Positions 1 to 11,519 of a DNA stretch of 64,000 nt are shown here, piece after piece; within the stretch, counting starts at the first letter, position 1; every line of letters begins with the position of its first letter. This stretch comes from Laceyella sediminis (GTDB taxonomy: Bacteria > Bacillota > Bacilli > Thermoactinomycetales > Thermoactinomycetaceae): NCBI RefSeq assembly GCF_003003125.1, contig NZ_PVTZ01000005.1:124001-188000 (forward strand). Reading direction: 5' to 3'. The notes beneath the pieces were generated by a model, which saw only the letters and a program-made list of their open reading frames with translations, was not told where the DNA came from and searched no databases. Position numbers and translations under genes: made by a program.

Positions 1-400
1 TATTGATGGAAATGCCAGAAGTGTTAGAACTAACCACGGTTCCCGGTTTCCACACTTTTTCGAGGCGTTCGTATAAGCCCTGTTTGATAACGAGGTTCTC
101 CACGACCACTTCAATGATCCAATCAACTTCTGCCAATCGGTCGAAATCATCTTCCATGTTGCCGATTTCAATAAGTGCCGCCACGTCCTTGGTATAGAGC
201 GGTGCAGGCTTCTCCTTGAACAAGCGCTCTTTTCCTGCTTGCGCCAACCGATTGCGTTCTTTCTTATCCTTGCTCTCCACCGACTCGCGAGGCACGATGT
301 CCAAGAGCAAGGTGGGGATGCCCACATTAGCGAGATGGCCGGCAATGGCTGCCCCCATGACGCCTGCGCCCAAGACTGCCGCTTTTTTGATGCGTGCCAA
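1..400 (-). CDS. fadN: 3-hydroxyacyl-CoA dehydrogenase, FadN type (5' part)
   Basis: Only the first 133 codons are in the window; the gene continues off the left edge. The start is a TTG preceded by a strong GAGGAGG. The protein opens with a Rossmann NAD-binding segment containing [20 protein letters not shown], then a VVVENL stretch and [10 protein letters not shown], the signature order of the 3-hydroxyacyl-CoA dehydrogenase domain; the KPAPLYTKD segment resembles Bacillus FadN rather than FadB of enterics. The family oxidises L-3-hydroxyacyl-CoA in cytoplasmic beta-oxidation, usually in a fadN-fadA-fadE operon. A FadR-type operator lies just upstream, which supports the assignment. Downstream partners cannot be seen. 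Confidence 0.88.
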   Translation of the reverse strand, partial: MARIKKAAVLGAGVMGAAIAGHLANVGIPTLLLDIVPRESVESKDKKERNRLAQAGKERLFKEKPAPLYTKDVAALIEIGNMEDDFDRLAEVDWIIEVVVENLVIKQGLYERLEKVWKPGTVVSSNTSGISIN

Positions 401-434
401 CGATGATTCCTCCTCTCAAAGTCCGCCCCTCATC

Positions 435-452
435 TGAATGAACAGTCATTCA
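435..452. promoter_or_regulatory. FadR-type operator upstream of fadN
   Basis: An 18-bp inverted repeat, TGAATGAACAGTCATTCA, starts 35 bp upstream of the fadN start. It matches the Bacillus FadR (TetR family) consensus TGAATGAnTAnTCATTCA except for one central base. FadR represses beta-oxidation genes and is released by long-chain acyl-CoA, so fadN is probably controlled this way. Confidence 0.8.
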
Positions 453-665
453 TTAAGAGGTCTGAAAAAAACCCCTCCAACCGGATAGAGTTTCGAGTAA
501 GCGTTATCATTTAGAAATGGGTAAATTTTATATCATTTAATAATATTATTTCTCTGTTTTTTTCATGCGTCAAGGGGCTAATAAAAATTTTTTGCCAATT
601 TCTTTTCTGAATAAACAAAAACCCTTGCCACCGAAGGTATATCCTCTTTTTCCTAAACATCATCT

Positions 666-761
666 CTTTGGTGTATCTGGCAAATCAAGTGGATGGGAAA
701 GAAGCGGCGAAATGATGAAAATGATTTTGGAGCGCTGACCTATTCATCATACACGCCCTAG
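666..761 (+). repeat. MITE-like dispersed repeat, copy A (internally deleted)
   Basis: This 96-bp segment matches the outer parts of the 137-bp repeats at 20635-20771 and 37627-37763 but lacks about 40 bp from the middle. Its right end is ACACGCCCTAG and its left end, CTTTGGTGTATCTG, is a decayed version of the terminal inverted repeat CTAGGGCGTGTCTG. It lies in the long fadN-fabH intergenic region (401-926) and carries no gene. The rest of that region, apart from the FadR- and FapR-type sites, shows nothing I can assign. Confidence 0.75.
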
Positions 762-874
762 TGAAAATAGCACGGACATTCCCGCACGTCCTACCGGTTT
801 AGCGGCTTGTAGCGCACACCTTGCAAATGCCCCTTTTCCTTTGCACAGGAATGAGGTATACTCAGCGTATAAGT

Positions 875-917
875 TTATAACCTAGTACTAATACAAGGTA
901 TTAATACCAGGTATCAA
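875..917 (+). promoter_or_regulatory. Two FapR-like operators before fabH
   Basis: TTATAACCTAGTACTAAT at 875-892 matches the FapR palindrome TTAGTACCTRGTACTAAT at all but two positions. A weaker second copy, TTAATACCAGGTATCAA at 901-917, overlaps the Shine-Dalgarno of fabH. FapR represses fatty acid synthesis genes of Bacillales and is antagonised by malonyl-CoA. Possible -10 elements (TATACT at 857-862, TATAAG at 868-873) lie immediately upstream, so binding would block transcription. The second site is the less certain of the two. Confidence 0.65.
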
Positions 918-926
918 GGAGGCCCC

Positions 927-1928
927 ATGATGCATTCCCTAGCGAAAATCACCGGCATCGGTACACATGTGCCAGAAGAACGGCTCACCAATGCCGATTT
1001 GGAGCGAATGGTTGACACCTCTGATGAGTGGATCGTCCCCCGCACCGGCATTAGAGAGCGGCGCGTCTCGGCACCTGATGAATGGTCAAGTCATCTGGCC
1101 ATCAAAGCGGTGAACAATATGTTGGCACGTTATCCAGTCACCTTGGACCAGGTCGATCTGATCCTGGTCGCCACTGCAACGCCCGACACCACGTTTCCCA
1201 GCGTCGCCTGCCAGATACAAGACCATTATGGGTTGCCGGACACGGGAGCCCTTGACATCTCTGCCGCTTGCGCGGGTTTTGTCTACGCCCTTCACCTCGC
1301 CAATGGCATGATTACATCAGGACTTCACCGCAAAATCCTCGTCATCGCCGCAGAAACTCTGACCAAAATCACAGACTACACGGACCGTAACACCTGCATC
1401 CTGCTGGGGGATGGCGCCGGCGCAGTCATGGTTGAAGCCTGTCCAGCTGACCAAGCGAGTTTTATCCACACCCGCACGACAACGGACGGCTCAGCGGGCA
1501 TCCATTTGTACAAAAGCGACCTCGCCACCCATATTCGGGGGAAGGAGATCATCAAAAACGGATACATGATCCAGAACGGACGAGAAGTGTTTAAGATCGC
1601 CGTCAGCACCTTGTCGCGCGAAATCCCGCGCTTGTTGGAACAAACAGAATACACGCTTGACGACATTGATTGGTTTGTGCCACACAGCGCCAATTTGCGC
1701 ATCATTGACGCTGTCTGTGGGCGACTTGATTTTCCGACAGAAAAGACACTGTTTAGCGCGGAGTATTTTGGTAACACCTCCTCCGCTTCGATTCCGCTGG
1801 CATTGCAAATGGGGTTGGATGAAGGCAAAGTGAAACAAGGGAATTTGTTGTTATTGTCCGGCTTCGGAGGGGGATTTGTTCACATGAGCTCACTGATTCG
1901 CTGGACCGCATCAGGGCGTCGAGTCTGA
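927..1928 (+). CDS. fabH: 3-oxoacyl-ACP synthase III
   Basis: FabH condenses acyl-CoA primers with malonyl-ACP to start fatty acid synthesis in the cytoplasm. The 333-residue product has the full catalytic triad: Cys115 in ISAACAGFVYAL, His253 in VPHSANLRI and Asn283 in YFGNTSSAS, the order expected for a thiolase-fold KAS III. AAGGAGG sits just before a double ATG (927 or 930). The gene stands alone with no fabF beside it. FapR-like operators cover its promoter and leader. Firmicutes often carry two FabH paralogues; which one this is cannot be told from the window. Confidence 0.95.
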   Translation: MMHSLAKITGIGTHVPEERLTNADLERMVDTSDEWIVPRTGIRERRVSAPDEWSSHLAIKAVNNMLARYPVTLDQVDLILVATATPDTTFPSVACQIQDHYGLPDTGALDISAACAGFVYALHLANGMITSGLHRKILVIAAETLTKITDYTDRNTCILLGDGAGAVMVEACPADQASFIHTRTTTDGSAGIHLYKSDLATHIRGKEIIKNGYMIQNGREVFKIAVSTLSREIPRLLEQTEYTLDDIDWFVPHSANLRIIDAVCGRLDFPTEKTLFSAEYFGNTSSASIPLALQMGLDEGKVKQGNLLLLSGFGGGFVHMSSLIRWTASGRRV

Positions 1929-1947
1929 AAACAGCGCACAAAAAAAA

Positions 1948-1974
1948 GGGGTTCTACCTGTTTGGTAAGACCCC
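1948..1974. terminator. Intrinsic terminator between convergent genes
   Basis: GGGGTTCTAC and GTAAGACCCC pair around a short loop, 20 bases after the fabH stop. Eight A residues on the left give a U-tract on the minus strand, so the hairpin best serves the minus-strand gene at 2020-2406; it may also stop fabH. Confidence 0.7.
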
Positions 1975-2019
1975 CTCTCTCTGGCACGCTTTCCTGAATC
2001 TGCCCATCCAATCCCTTCC

Positions 2020-2406
2020 TTACGCTTGTTGCACCCGCGAAGGTGACGTCCGCGGTCGCAAGGCAGGTGTTTGTGGGATGTACTTTTTCATTTGCTGAAA
2101 CGACAAAAAGACCCACCACAGATAATGAATCAAACCAAAAACAATGGCGTGTATCCACCATTCCATCTGCGGCAAGATGTCTATCGCAATCAAGTAGGAA
2201 GGCAAGATGGCCCATTGTGCCTTTTCACCAACCGCTTCCGCCATATCCCAATAGTACACCTCTTCCACCCGATTCACTCGGTCGCGATAGGCCAGTTTCA
2301 GAAACGGACGGACACAGTTGTAATAGAAAAAGCCGGGGATGCCCAACAATCGGCGATTCGCGGCCATCATCAGATAGGTCAGGATGATGAGCAAGAGATA
2401 GGTCAT
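2020..2406 (-). CDS. Small conserved-looking membrane protein, function unknown
   Basis: I do not recognise the family. The 128-residue product starts with a hydrophobic helix (LLLIILTYLMMA), has a central soluble stretch rich in charged and tyrosine residues, then two more hydrophobic segments (about 66-77 and 84-103) and a basic tail ending with prolines and arginines. A GGGGTGAT ribosome site precedes the ATG. It is transcribed towards fabH and shares a terminator with it. There is no operon partner, so no role can be inferred. Confidence 0.7.
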   Translation of the reverse strand: MTYLLLIILTYLMMAANRRLLGIPGFFYYNCVRPFLKLAYRDRVNRVEEVYYWDMAEAVGEKAQWAILPSYLIAIDILPQMEWWIHAIVFGLIHYLWWVFLSFQQMKKYIPQTPALRPRTSPSRVQQA

Positions 2407-2633
2407 GTGATCACCCCGATGCGAAAGTTATTATTTAAAATAGTACTATACACTCTTCTTTGTTTTTGACTGATTTCCTGCTTTAATCCGTTAATTTCAC
2501 ACCGATTCCATATCATTTATAAGAAAAGGGAAAAACAAAATACAATTTAATAAAATAACAAATTTTCTCCGCAAAAGCAAGTGGCAATCACAGTAGCCCA
2601 TCATGGGGCTTAACATCCTTTTCATCACAACAC

Positions 2634-2666
2634 AAGCCGGGTAGTGTTCAACGCACCACCCGGCTT
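2634..2666 (-). terminator. Hairpin ending the biotin operon
   Basis: AAGCCGGGTAGTG and CACCACCCGGCTT form a near-perfect 13-bp stem that spans the bioC stop codon. The following minus-strand sequence is only weakly U-rich, so termination may be leaky. Confidence 0.6.
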
Positions 2667-3484
2667 GTTTGGCATGTTTTCTCCGTTTTTTTCCCTTCCA
2701 TCAGCAACACGTGATAAGTGGCAATCACCCCGTCCGGTACTGCATATTCGCGGTCATACCGGTTCATGACTTCTTTGAGCAACCGCCGTTCGGTCGCCAG
2801 GGGCAAGCGAGATTGGCTGTGGCTGGCCCCCGTCTTTTTCAGCGCCGATAAAAATTGACGACAAGATGCGAACTCCACCTTTACCCTCTCTTCCCGTACC
2901 TCTGTCTCCATCCAGCCTGCACCATCTAGCCACACTTTCCAGCGCGCCGCCGACAACAGCGGCAAGCCATGCGTCTGCGTCGGCAAGCCCCACTCTTTTT
3001 CAACCGTGGCACAGATGCGGTGCAACTCCACAAATGTATCTGATCCAAATGTGCCCGCAACCATCCGCCCACCCGGACGCAACAAGCGGAACCAGTGTTC
3101 AAGCACCGTTTGCGGCTGGGTAAACCACTGAATGGCGGCATTGGAGATGATCAGGTCATAGCTTCCCTTGGCCGTAGCCGACCATGCTTCCGCATCGGCC
3201 ACAATAAATGTGACCCTATCGGTCGCCACCCGCCGTTTCGCCTCGCTCACCATCGCTTCGGCCAAGTCGAGCGCCACAATCTCTGCTCTCGGGAATGCCT
3301 CCGACAACAGCGCCGTCAAATATCCCGTCCCGCAACCCACCTCCAACACCCGCTGAGGCGATGGCCCCCCTTGTATGACGGAGTCGAGCAATTGGCGAGC
3401 CATCTTCCGCTGCACGTCCGCATATCGGTCGTAAGTGGCCGCGGCCGCATTAAAACTACGGGCGACTCGTTGTTTGTCAATCAA
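2648..3484 (-). CDS. bioC: Malonyl-ACP O-methyltransferase
   Basis: BioC methylates the free carboxyl of malonyl-ACP using SAM, disguising it as a primer so that fatty acid synthase can build the pimeloyl chain of biotin. The 278-residue protein has the class I SAM site VLEVGCGTGYL near residue 46 and the family's N-terminal signature FNAAAATYDRYADVQ. It starts at a TTG behind AAGGAGAGG and overlaps the upstream bioH-like gene by 8 bases. As last gene of the operon it pairs with that esterase as in the E. coli BioC/BioH route; Bacillus subtilis instead uses BioW and BioI, neither of which is here. Confidence 0.9.
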   Translation of the reverse strand: MIDKQRVARSFNAAAATYDRYADVQRKMARQLLDSVIQGGPSPQRVLEVGCGTGYLTALLSEAFPRAEIVALDLAEAMVSEAKRRVATDRVTFIVADAEAWSATAKGSYDLIISNAAIQWFTQPQTVLEHWFRLLRPGGRMVAGTFGSDTFVELHRICATVEKEWGLPTQTHGLPLLSAARWKVWLDGAGWMETEVREERVKVEFASCRQFLSALKKTGASHSQSRLPLATERRLLKEVMNRYDREYAVPDGVIATYHVLLMEGKKTEKTCQTSRVVR

Positions 3485-4169
3485 TGTTGCACCTCTCCTT
3501 CATCCATGCGACAAATCGGTCCGGTTGGCTCAAAAACGGCACATGACCCACCTCCGGCCAGACCGTCAGATCGCCTTGCGGCAACAGTTCCGCCAACTCT
3601 TCCGCGCCGACAACAGGGCAAATCGGGTCGGCAGCCCCACTGAGCAAGTGAACGGGAAGTTGCAGCCAAGGCGCAAGTTCACGAACGGAAACCGTCCGCA
3701 AATAACCAAGGCCGTCCAGCAACGTTTCCGCATCAGGCGCACAGCCGCGAATCACTCGTTTTGTAGCGGGAATGCGCTTGACTTCCGTAGTGGTGAACAA
3801 ACGCCCGTCAAACTCCTGCAACACCTGCTCCGGGTCTTCAGTCACTCTGCGCATCATCCTCTCAAGCAGGCGCGCATCCCGTTTCTGTGTGATGAATTGG
3901 CTTGCACCACTGACCACGCACACCTCCGTCACGTGCTGTGGATAAGCGGCTGCATACTGGAGCGCCAGAAAAGCGCCCATCGACCATCCAATCAGCACAA
4001 ACGGGGGCGCAATGTGAAGGCGGCGCGCAATCTCCTCCGCAGAGGGCGCCACATCGAGGAAAGATATCACCTGGTGTTCAGCCTCTGGTAAGCGCTCGAT
4101 GACCAGTTGCCAACAGCGCCCATCCGCCGACCAACCCGCCAGCCAAAGACAGCGAACCCGCTGTTTCAT
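3477..4169 (-). CDS. Alpha/beta hydrolase, probable pimeloyl-ACP methyl ester esterase
   Basis: The 230-residue product is a compact alpha/beta hydrolase with nucleophile Ser63 in GWSMG, a probable acid in SGAADPICPV and a histidine in GHVPFLSQP near the end. It lies between bioF and bioC and overlaps both (ATGA with bioF, 8 bp with bioC). BioH, BioG and similar esterases remove the methyl group added by BioC once pimeloyl-ACP is complete, so the context argues strongly for that job. Sequence alone does not say whether it is a true BioH orthologue or an analogous esterase such as BioV or BioK. Confidence 0.85.
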   Translation of the reverse strand: MKQRVRCLWLAGWSADGRCWQLVIERLPEAEHQVISFLDVAPSAEEIARRLHIAPPFVLIGWSMGAFLALQYAAAYPQHVTEVCVVSGASQFITQKRDARLLERMMRRVTEDPEQVLQEFDGRLFTTTEVKRIPATKRVIRGCAPDAETLLDGLGYLRTVSVRELAPWLQLPVHLLSGAADPICPVVGAEELAELLPQGDLTVWPEVGHVPFLSQPDRFVAWMKERCNID

Positions 4170-5346
4170 CGCACCGCCCCCTGTTCGGCCACCCGCAGTA
4201 CCGCCGCTACTGCCCGCTCCACATCTGCTTTCGTATGAGTGGCCATCAGGGAAAACCGCAGGCGGCTCTGCCCTTCCGGCACGGTCGGCGGACGGATGGC
4301 TACAGCCAACACGCCTTCCTCAGCTAAAGCTTGGCTCAACTTGATCGCCAGTTCGCTCTCTCCCACAATCCAAGGGATGATCTGGGTGGTCGATCCGCCG
4401 ATGGATAGACCCGCCTCTTGCAACTTTCGTCGAAACCGCGCGCTCCGTTCATGCAGATCGCGGCGCAGATTGTCCCCCGCTTCCACCAAACGCAAGGTCG
4501 CGCGGATCGCCACCACTAACACCAGCGGCAAGGCGGTGGTGTAGATCAATGGGCGGCAACGGTTTAGCAGATATTGAATCCACTCCTTTTTACCAGCTAC
4601 ATATGCGCCGTACACGCCAAACGCTTTGCTAAACGTACCCATATGCAGATCGACGTCCTCCGCCACTCCCAGATGGTGGGCCATACCCGCCCCGCCGGGT
4701 CCCCACACCCCTGCGGCATGTGCCTCGTCCAACACCAGTGCGGCGTTATACTTCCGCTTCAACTGCACCAGATCGGATAATGGCGCCACATCGCCGTCCA
4801 TGCTGAACACCGAATCGGTGACAATCAGCTTGCGCTTAGCTCCTTTAGCATCGGCCCGCTTCAACAGAACTTCCAAATGATCTAGGTTCAGGTGGCGGTA
4901 ACGATATGATTGGGCGCCGCTCAACCGAATCCCGTCCACGATGCTGGCATGGTTGTACTGGTCGCTGAACACCGCGTCTGACGGCTTCAGCAGAGCGGAC
5001 AACAGCCCTAGGTTGGCCATGTACCCGTTGGGAAACAACAAGGCCGCTTCGGTCCCCTTGAAACGGGCGATTTCCCGCTCCAGCGCCTCCGTTTCCTCGT
5101 TGTGACCGATAATCAGCCGGGACGCCACCCCGCCAATCCCTTGGGATACCGACTCGGCCACAGCCATCCCCAACTCCGGATGAGTGGCCAAGCCGAGATA
5201 ATTGTTAGACGAAAAATTGAGGAGACGCCGTCCCTCCCGGATGAGAACAGTTTGGCCCGCCTGTTGTGCTGGAATGAGCGTGCGGAGCAAATGCCGCTCC
5301 GCCCACGCCCCCGTTTCCTCGCGTAACGTGCTCTCCCAACTTTCGC

Positions 5347-5350
<4 letters not shown>
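4166..5350 (-). CDS. bioF: 8-amino-7-oxononanoate synthase
   Basis: BioF condenses pimeloyl-ACP with L-alanine, releasing CO2, to give 8-amino-7-oxononanoate. It is a PLP enzyme of the alpha-oxoamine synthase family: the lysine of GTFSKAFGVYGAY (about residue 242) forms the Schiff base, and VLDEAHAAGVWG holds the cofactor-binding aspartate. I chose the second GTG (5350) because GAGGAG lies eight bases before it and it gives a 4-bp GTGA overlap with bioB; the first GTG, three codons earlier, sits directly on the ribosome site. The length of 394 residues is normal. Confidence 0.95.
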
Positions 5351-8391
<3,041 letters not shown>

Positions 8392-8407
8392 GCCACCATC
8401 CCCCTTT

Positions 8408-8439
8408 ATGTAAACCAATAACAAACAACATGTTTACAT
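8408..8439 (-). promoter_or_regulatory. BirA-type operator, promoter-downstream copy
   Basis: ATGTAAAC and GTTTACAT are perfect inverted half-sites separated by 16 bases, the architecture of Firmicute BirA operators. It lies between the bioA promoter and its start codon. Confidence 0.78.
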
Positions 8440-8441
8440 TA

Positions 8442-8471
8442 ATGATAGGAATGATCTCGCTATATTGTCAA
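8442..8471 (-). promoter_or_regulatory. bioA promoter
   Basis: On the minus strand TTGACA (8471-8466) and TATCAT (8447-8442) are separated by 18 bp. The -35 box overlaps the upstream BirA-type site and the start region overlaps the downstream one, so bound BirA-biotinyl-AMP should exclude polymerase. Confidence 0.6.
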
Positions 8472-8496
8472 CAAAATTATAACATCTAGTTTACAA
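8465..8496 (-). promoter_or_regulatory. BirA-type operator, -35 copy
   Basis: TTGTCAAC and GTTTACAA flank a 16-base spacer, the same geometry as the site at 8408-8439, 57 bp away centre to centre. One base breaks perfect symmetry because the left arm also forms the -35 box. Confidence 0.75.
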
Positions 8497-8634
8497 TCAT
8501 TAGACAGGCACCCACTAAATGAACATAAATTAAATAGGTGCCTTGGCTTTGCATTTGGGAAAATTCTTTACTATGCACATCTGCGTGCAAGGAGAAAAAA
8601 TGATCGAACAAATAGAAAAAGGAGATCGACAACA

Positions 8635-9549
8635 TCAGTGTAGGCGAGATTCAACCATTACCTCCGCGTTGTGCCGCTTAGGAAGCCAAACCGAAATCTT
8701 CGTTCCCCGTCCAATTTGGCTACTGATGTGAATTTCACCCCCATGCGCCTCAATCAACTGCTTGGCGATCGCCATTCCCAGACCCGTGCCTTGAGAACGC
8801 TTTGCCGTATTCGTTCCGCGATAATACCGCTCAAACAACATCCCTTGTGTCTCCTCATCCATTCCTTGGCCGTCGTCTTCCACCACGATCACCATCCGGT
8901 CCGTCTCTGCCCGCACGGATACCTTCACTTCGGTTCCCGGTGGATTATGCGTCACCGCATTGGCCAACAAATTATGTAACGCACGTTGAAACCACTCTTT
9001 GTCCAACCGCACCATCACGCGATCCACAAACGGTTGAAATGACAAAGCATACGCCTCCGAACATGGATCGTTCATCACATCGATCACCGTCTGCCGCACC
9101 ACCTCTACCAGATCATGCTCCGCCAACTGAAGCGGCAAAGCCGCATTCTTCAAGCGAAACGTCAGATTGAGATCCGCAATCAACTGTTCCATATAATGCG
9201 CCTTGTCTCGGATCACCCCGGCATAGCGGCGAATCTCTGCCGGCTCCCAGTCGTACTGCTCTTCCGCCAGCAAATCAGCGTATCCTTTCACCGAACTGCG
9301 CGCAGTCAAAAACAAAATCGGCGCTTCCGTCCGTTCCCGGATCGTCCGGCACAGATCATAGCCGTTGGCGTCGGGCAACATGACATCAAGCACAATGATG
9401 TGCGGTTGGAACTCGTCGATCAACCGCAAGGCTTCGCGGCCGTCTTCAGCCAATGCCACATGACTAAACCCTTCTTTTTGCAACACAATCTGGATCAATT
9501 GCGAGATCTCCCGTTCATCATCGACCAACAAGACACGAACCTCTTCCAC
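8635..9549 (-). CDS. Receiver domain fused to a histidine kinase C-terminus (probable deletion fusion)
   Basis: Residues 1-84 are a CheY-like receiver with the acid pair at D10-D11, phospho-acceptor D55 in VLDVMLPD and T82 in LFLTAR. The domain stops there, before the conserved lysine, and runs directly into SSVKGYADLL, the sequence that in ordinary kinases follows the H-box. No phospho-accepting histidine is present, but the rest of the DHp helix and a complete HATPase follow: N-box NLLANAVTHN, VEDDGQGMD, LFERYYRG and GTGLGMAIA. No DNA-binding, sensor or membrane segment remains. The GTG start has AAAGGAGG. This looks like an in-frame deletion joining an adjacent regulator and kinase; whether it still works is unknown. 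Confidence 0.85.
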   Translation of the reverse strand: MEEVRVLLVDDEREISQLIQIVLQKEGFSHVALAEDGREALRLIDEFQPHIIVLDVMLPDANGYDLCRTIRERTEAPILFLTARSSVKGYADLLAEEQYDWEPAEIRRYAGVIRDKAHYMEQLIADLNLTFRLKNAALPLQLAEHDLVEVVRQTVIDVMNDPCSEAYALSFQPFVDRVMVRLDKEWFQRALHNLLANAVTHNPPGTEVKVSVRAETDRMVIVVEDDGQGMDEETQGMLFERYYRGTNTAKRSQGTGLGMAIAKQLIEAHGGEIHISSQIGRGTKISVWLPKRHNAEVMVESRLH

Positions 9550-9757
9550 GGTCTCCGCTCCTCCTTTGACAGTTGCGATCTAGCCTAATCCAACCGTTCA
9601 CTGACAAATCCCCTCTGAAAACCGCATTCAAACACCTTCAATCCTGCCAATACGCACAAAAAAAGTCACCCGTTTGCAAGATACCTTTCCATCACGACTC
9701 CCCCAGGATGCGGCTCGAACAACGTAAAATGCCACGTGATAAGCGGCGTAAAAAAAA

Positions 9758-9796
9758 GCAAAAACCAAGCCTGATCTCACATGGCTTGGTTTTTGC
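9758..9796 (-). terminator. Intrinsic terminator of spo0M
   Basis: GCAAAAACCAAGCC pairs perfectly with GGCTTGGTTTTTGC; on the minus strand a run of eight U residues follows. Confidence 0.85.
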
Positions 9797-9842
9797 GTCT
9801 TTATCAGCGCCTGTCGGCATCTTTTGCTGGCCACTTAGCCAG

Positions 9843-10616
9843 TTAGCCGATCAAGTCTTTAGCGTGGTGATTGATAAACTGCCGAATCGTTTCCGCGGCG
9901 TACTCGCCAGAAGTGAGATCGGCTTTGGTGAACACAAACCGCCCCTTCTTTTCATCCAAATCCAATTCGTCAGCCAACAGACCGAGTAGACCTTTGCCTT
10001 TTTTGTCCAGCTCGAAAAAGCCAGCCACCCCGTTTTGCGTATGTGCCGGCTGGAACATAAAGACGATCTCGTCATATTCGCCGCGCAACCATTCCGTCGG
10101 CCGGAACTGTATGATTTGGAAGCCGCCGCCTTTCTTACCGGTGTAACCTTCTTCGTGCGGCACAAAGCCGAGCTTGTTAAACCCATCCCAAAAATATTCT
10201 TGCAGGCCGGATGGGTAAACATCCACAAAGTCGCGATCCTGCGCATCAATGCCGCTTTTGATCTCCAGGTTGGTTTGGAAATAATATCGCGTATTCACTG
10301 ATGACGCCGGAATAAATTCTGGGCAAACAAAAGTGAATGGATACTCTCTCGTTTCTTCTGGGGCCACATGAAAGGTTTCCTCTGTAACCGGAATGGTTGC
10401 GATCGTTTCGTTGACATTGACGATATTGTCCCCGCGCTGATAAGCGGAAGCCAAGCGAAACTCCACTTCCAACCCTTCGATGGCTTGTTCGACCTGCCCT
10501 CCGGTCAAGACGATTTTCCCCGTCACAGGCTGTCCCATTTTCAGCCGAAAATCATCTAATACCAGGTCGACCTTTGCAGCGCCGAACCCAAAAGAAGCAA
10601 AGATGTTTTTTAACAT
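9843..10616 (-). CDS. spo0M: Sporulation control protein Spo0M
   Basis: The 257-residue protein matches the Spo0M family: an arrestin-like N-terminal half (KVDLVLDDFRLKMGQPVTGK, then VTEETFHVAPEETREYPFTF) and a C-terminal half containing LQEYFWDGFNKLGF and the EYDEIVFMFQP stretch. Spo0M is a cytosolic protein affecting sporulation and cell shape in Bacillus, with no known enzyme activity. It is monocistronic here, between two methyltransferase/signalling genes, with a strong terminator behind it. Confidence 0.9.
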   Translation of the reverse strand: MLKNIFASFGFGAAKVDLVLDDFRLKMGQPVTGKIVLTGGQVEQAIEGLEVEFRLASAYQRGDNIVNVNETIATIPVTEETFHVAPEETREYPFTFVCPEFIPASSVNTRYYFQTNLEIKSGIDAQDRDFVDVYPSGLQEYFWDGFNKLGFVPHEEGYTGKKGGGFQIIQFRPTEWLRGEYDEIVFMFQPAHTQNGVAGFFELDKKGKGLLGLLADELDLDEKKGRFVFTKADLTSGEYAAETIRQFINHHAKDLIG

Positions 10617-10667
10617 TCATTTTCAGCCCTTTCGATGTTTTCAACCTAATCCTATCATAAATTCATG

Positions 10668-11519
10668 TTATTTAAACAGCATTACCTCTGATGGGTCATC
10701 TGTCTTTTCAAAAAGAAACTGTAAAAAATGCATGGTGGCATACACCCCGTTTCCACATCGGTGTGCCCGTTCATAACGCCGGATCACCTCTAGGAGTATG
10801 CGCCGTTGGAGCCAAAGGGGATGGCTCGTCCGACCAGCCGCTTCCCCCACCGCCTTGATCGCTTTCAAAAAGGAAAGGCCATTCGCATATTCCAAGCGCA
10901 TCCAACTCTCCCACGAGTCGATTTTGACGAGTCCAGCCGCCGTCAATAACTCTTCCCACTCTTTCGATGAACGGGTGGGAAACAAGTGTTGCTCGCGGGG
11001 GAGATTCCATTCTTCCTCCACTTGGCCAAACAGCGCACCCAGTTCAGCGCAGTTGTCCGGCCCGTAAATGGAAGCTAGCAGGCGTCCGCCCGTTTCCAGA
11101 TTGTCCGCCAATCTGCCGAACGTCTTCAGCGGCTCCCGAAACCAATGGCACACCGCATTGCACACAATCAGGCCAAACGGCCCCAACTCGCTCAAGTCGA
11201 CATCCTCCACATCGCCGACCACCACTTGCAGCCGGGAGCGATCATCCCCCACTTTCTCACAGGTGGCCCGCACCATGCGGTCGGCGATATCCAAAGCGAC
11301 GACCTCCGCTTCCGGAAATGCTTCCAGAATCAATTGCGTCATATGGCCCGTCCCACATCCGACATCCAATATCCGACGCGGTGGCGGCCACCCATGGCGA
11401 TCCAGTTGCATCAGAAGGCGGCAAGCGACTTTCCGGTAACTCTCCGCATAATCGTCATAAATGAGCGAAGCCCGGTTAAAGCGATTGACGCGCTGTTGCT
11501 TCTCCTTCTCCCTATCCAC
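10668..11519 (-). CDS. Second BioC-like SAM-dependent methyltransferase
   Basis: The product resembles BioC over its full length: RVNRFNRASLIYDDYAE aligns with the BioC opening, ILDVGCGTGHM is the SAM site, and the C-terminal part (YANGLSFLKAIKAVGEA, then RRYERAHRCGNGVYATMHF) mirrors BioC's ASCRQFLSALKKTGA and RYDREYAVPDGVIATYHV. I chose the GTG at 11519 because GGGGAGGAG precedes it, giving 283 residues. It stands 7 kb from the biotin operon without an esterase partner or BirA site. It may be a second malonyl-ACP methyltransferase or a paralogue with a new substrate. Confidence 0.8.
   Translation of the reverse strand: MDREKEKQQRVNRFNRASLIYDDYAESYRKVACRLLMQLDRHGWPPPRRILDVGCGTGHMTQLILEAFPEAEVVALDIADRMVRATCEKVGDDRSRLQVVVGDVEDVDLSELGPFGLIVCNAVCHWFREPLKTFGRLADNLETGGRLLASIYGPDNCAELGALFGQVEEEWNLPREQHLFPTRSSKEWEELLTAAGLVKIDSWESWMRLEYANGLSFLKAIKAVGEAAGRTSHPLWLQRRILLEVIRRYERAHRCGNGVYATMHFLQFLFEKTDDPSEVMLFK

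Noticed and set aside
1376-1838. Minus-strand frames opposite fabH
   Set aside because: Shadows of a highly conserved gene with no start signals.
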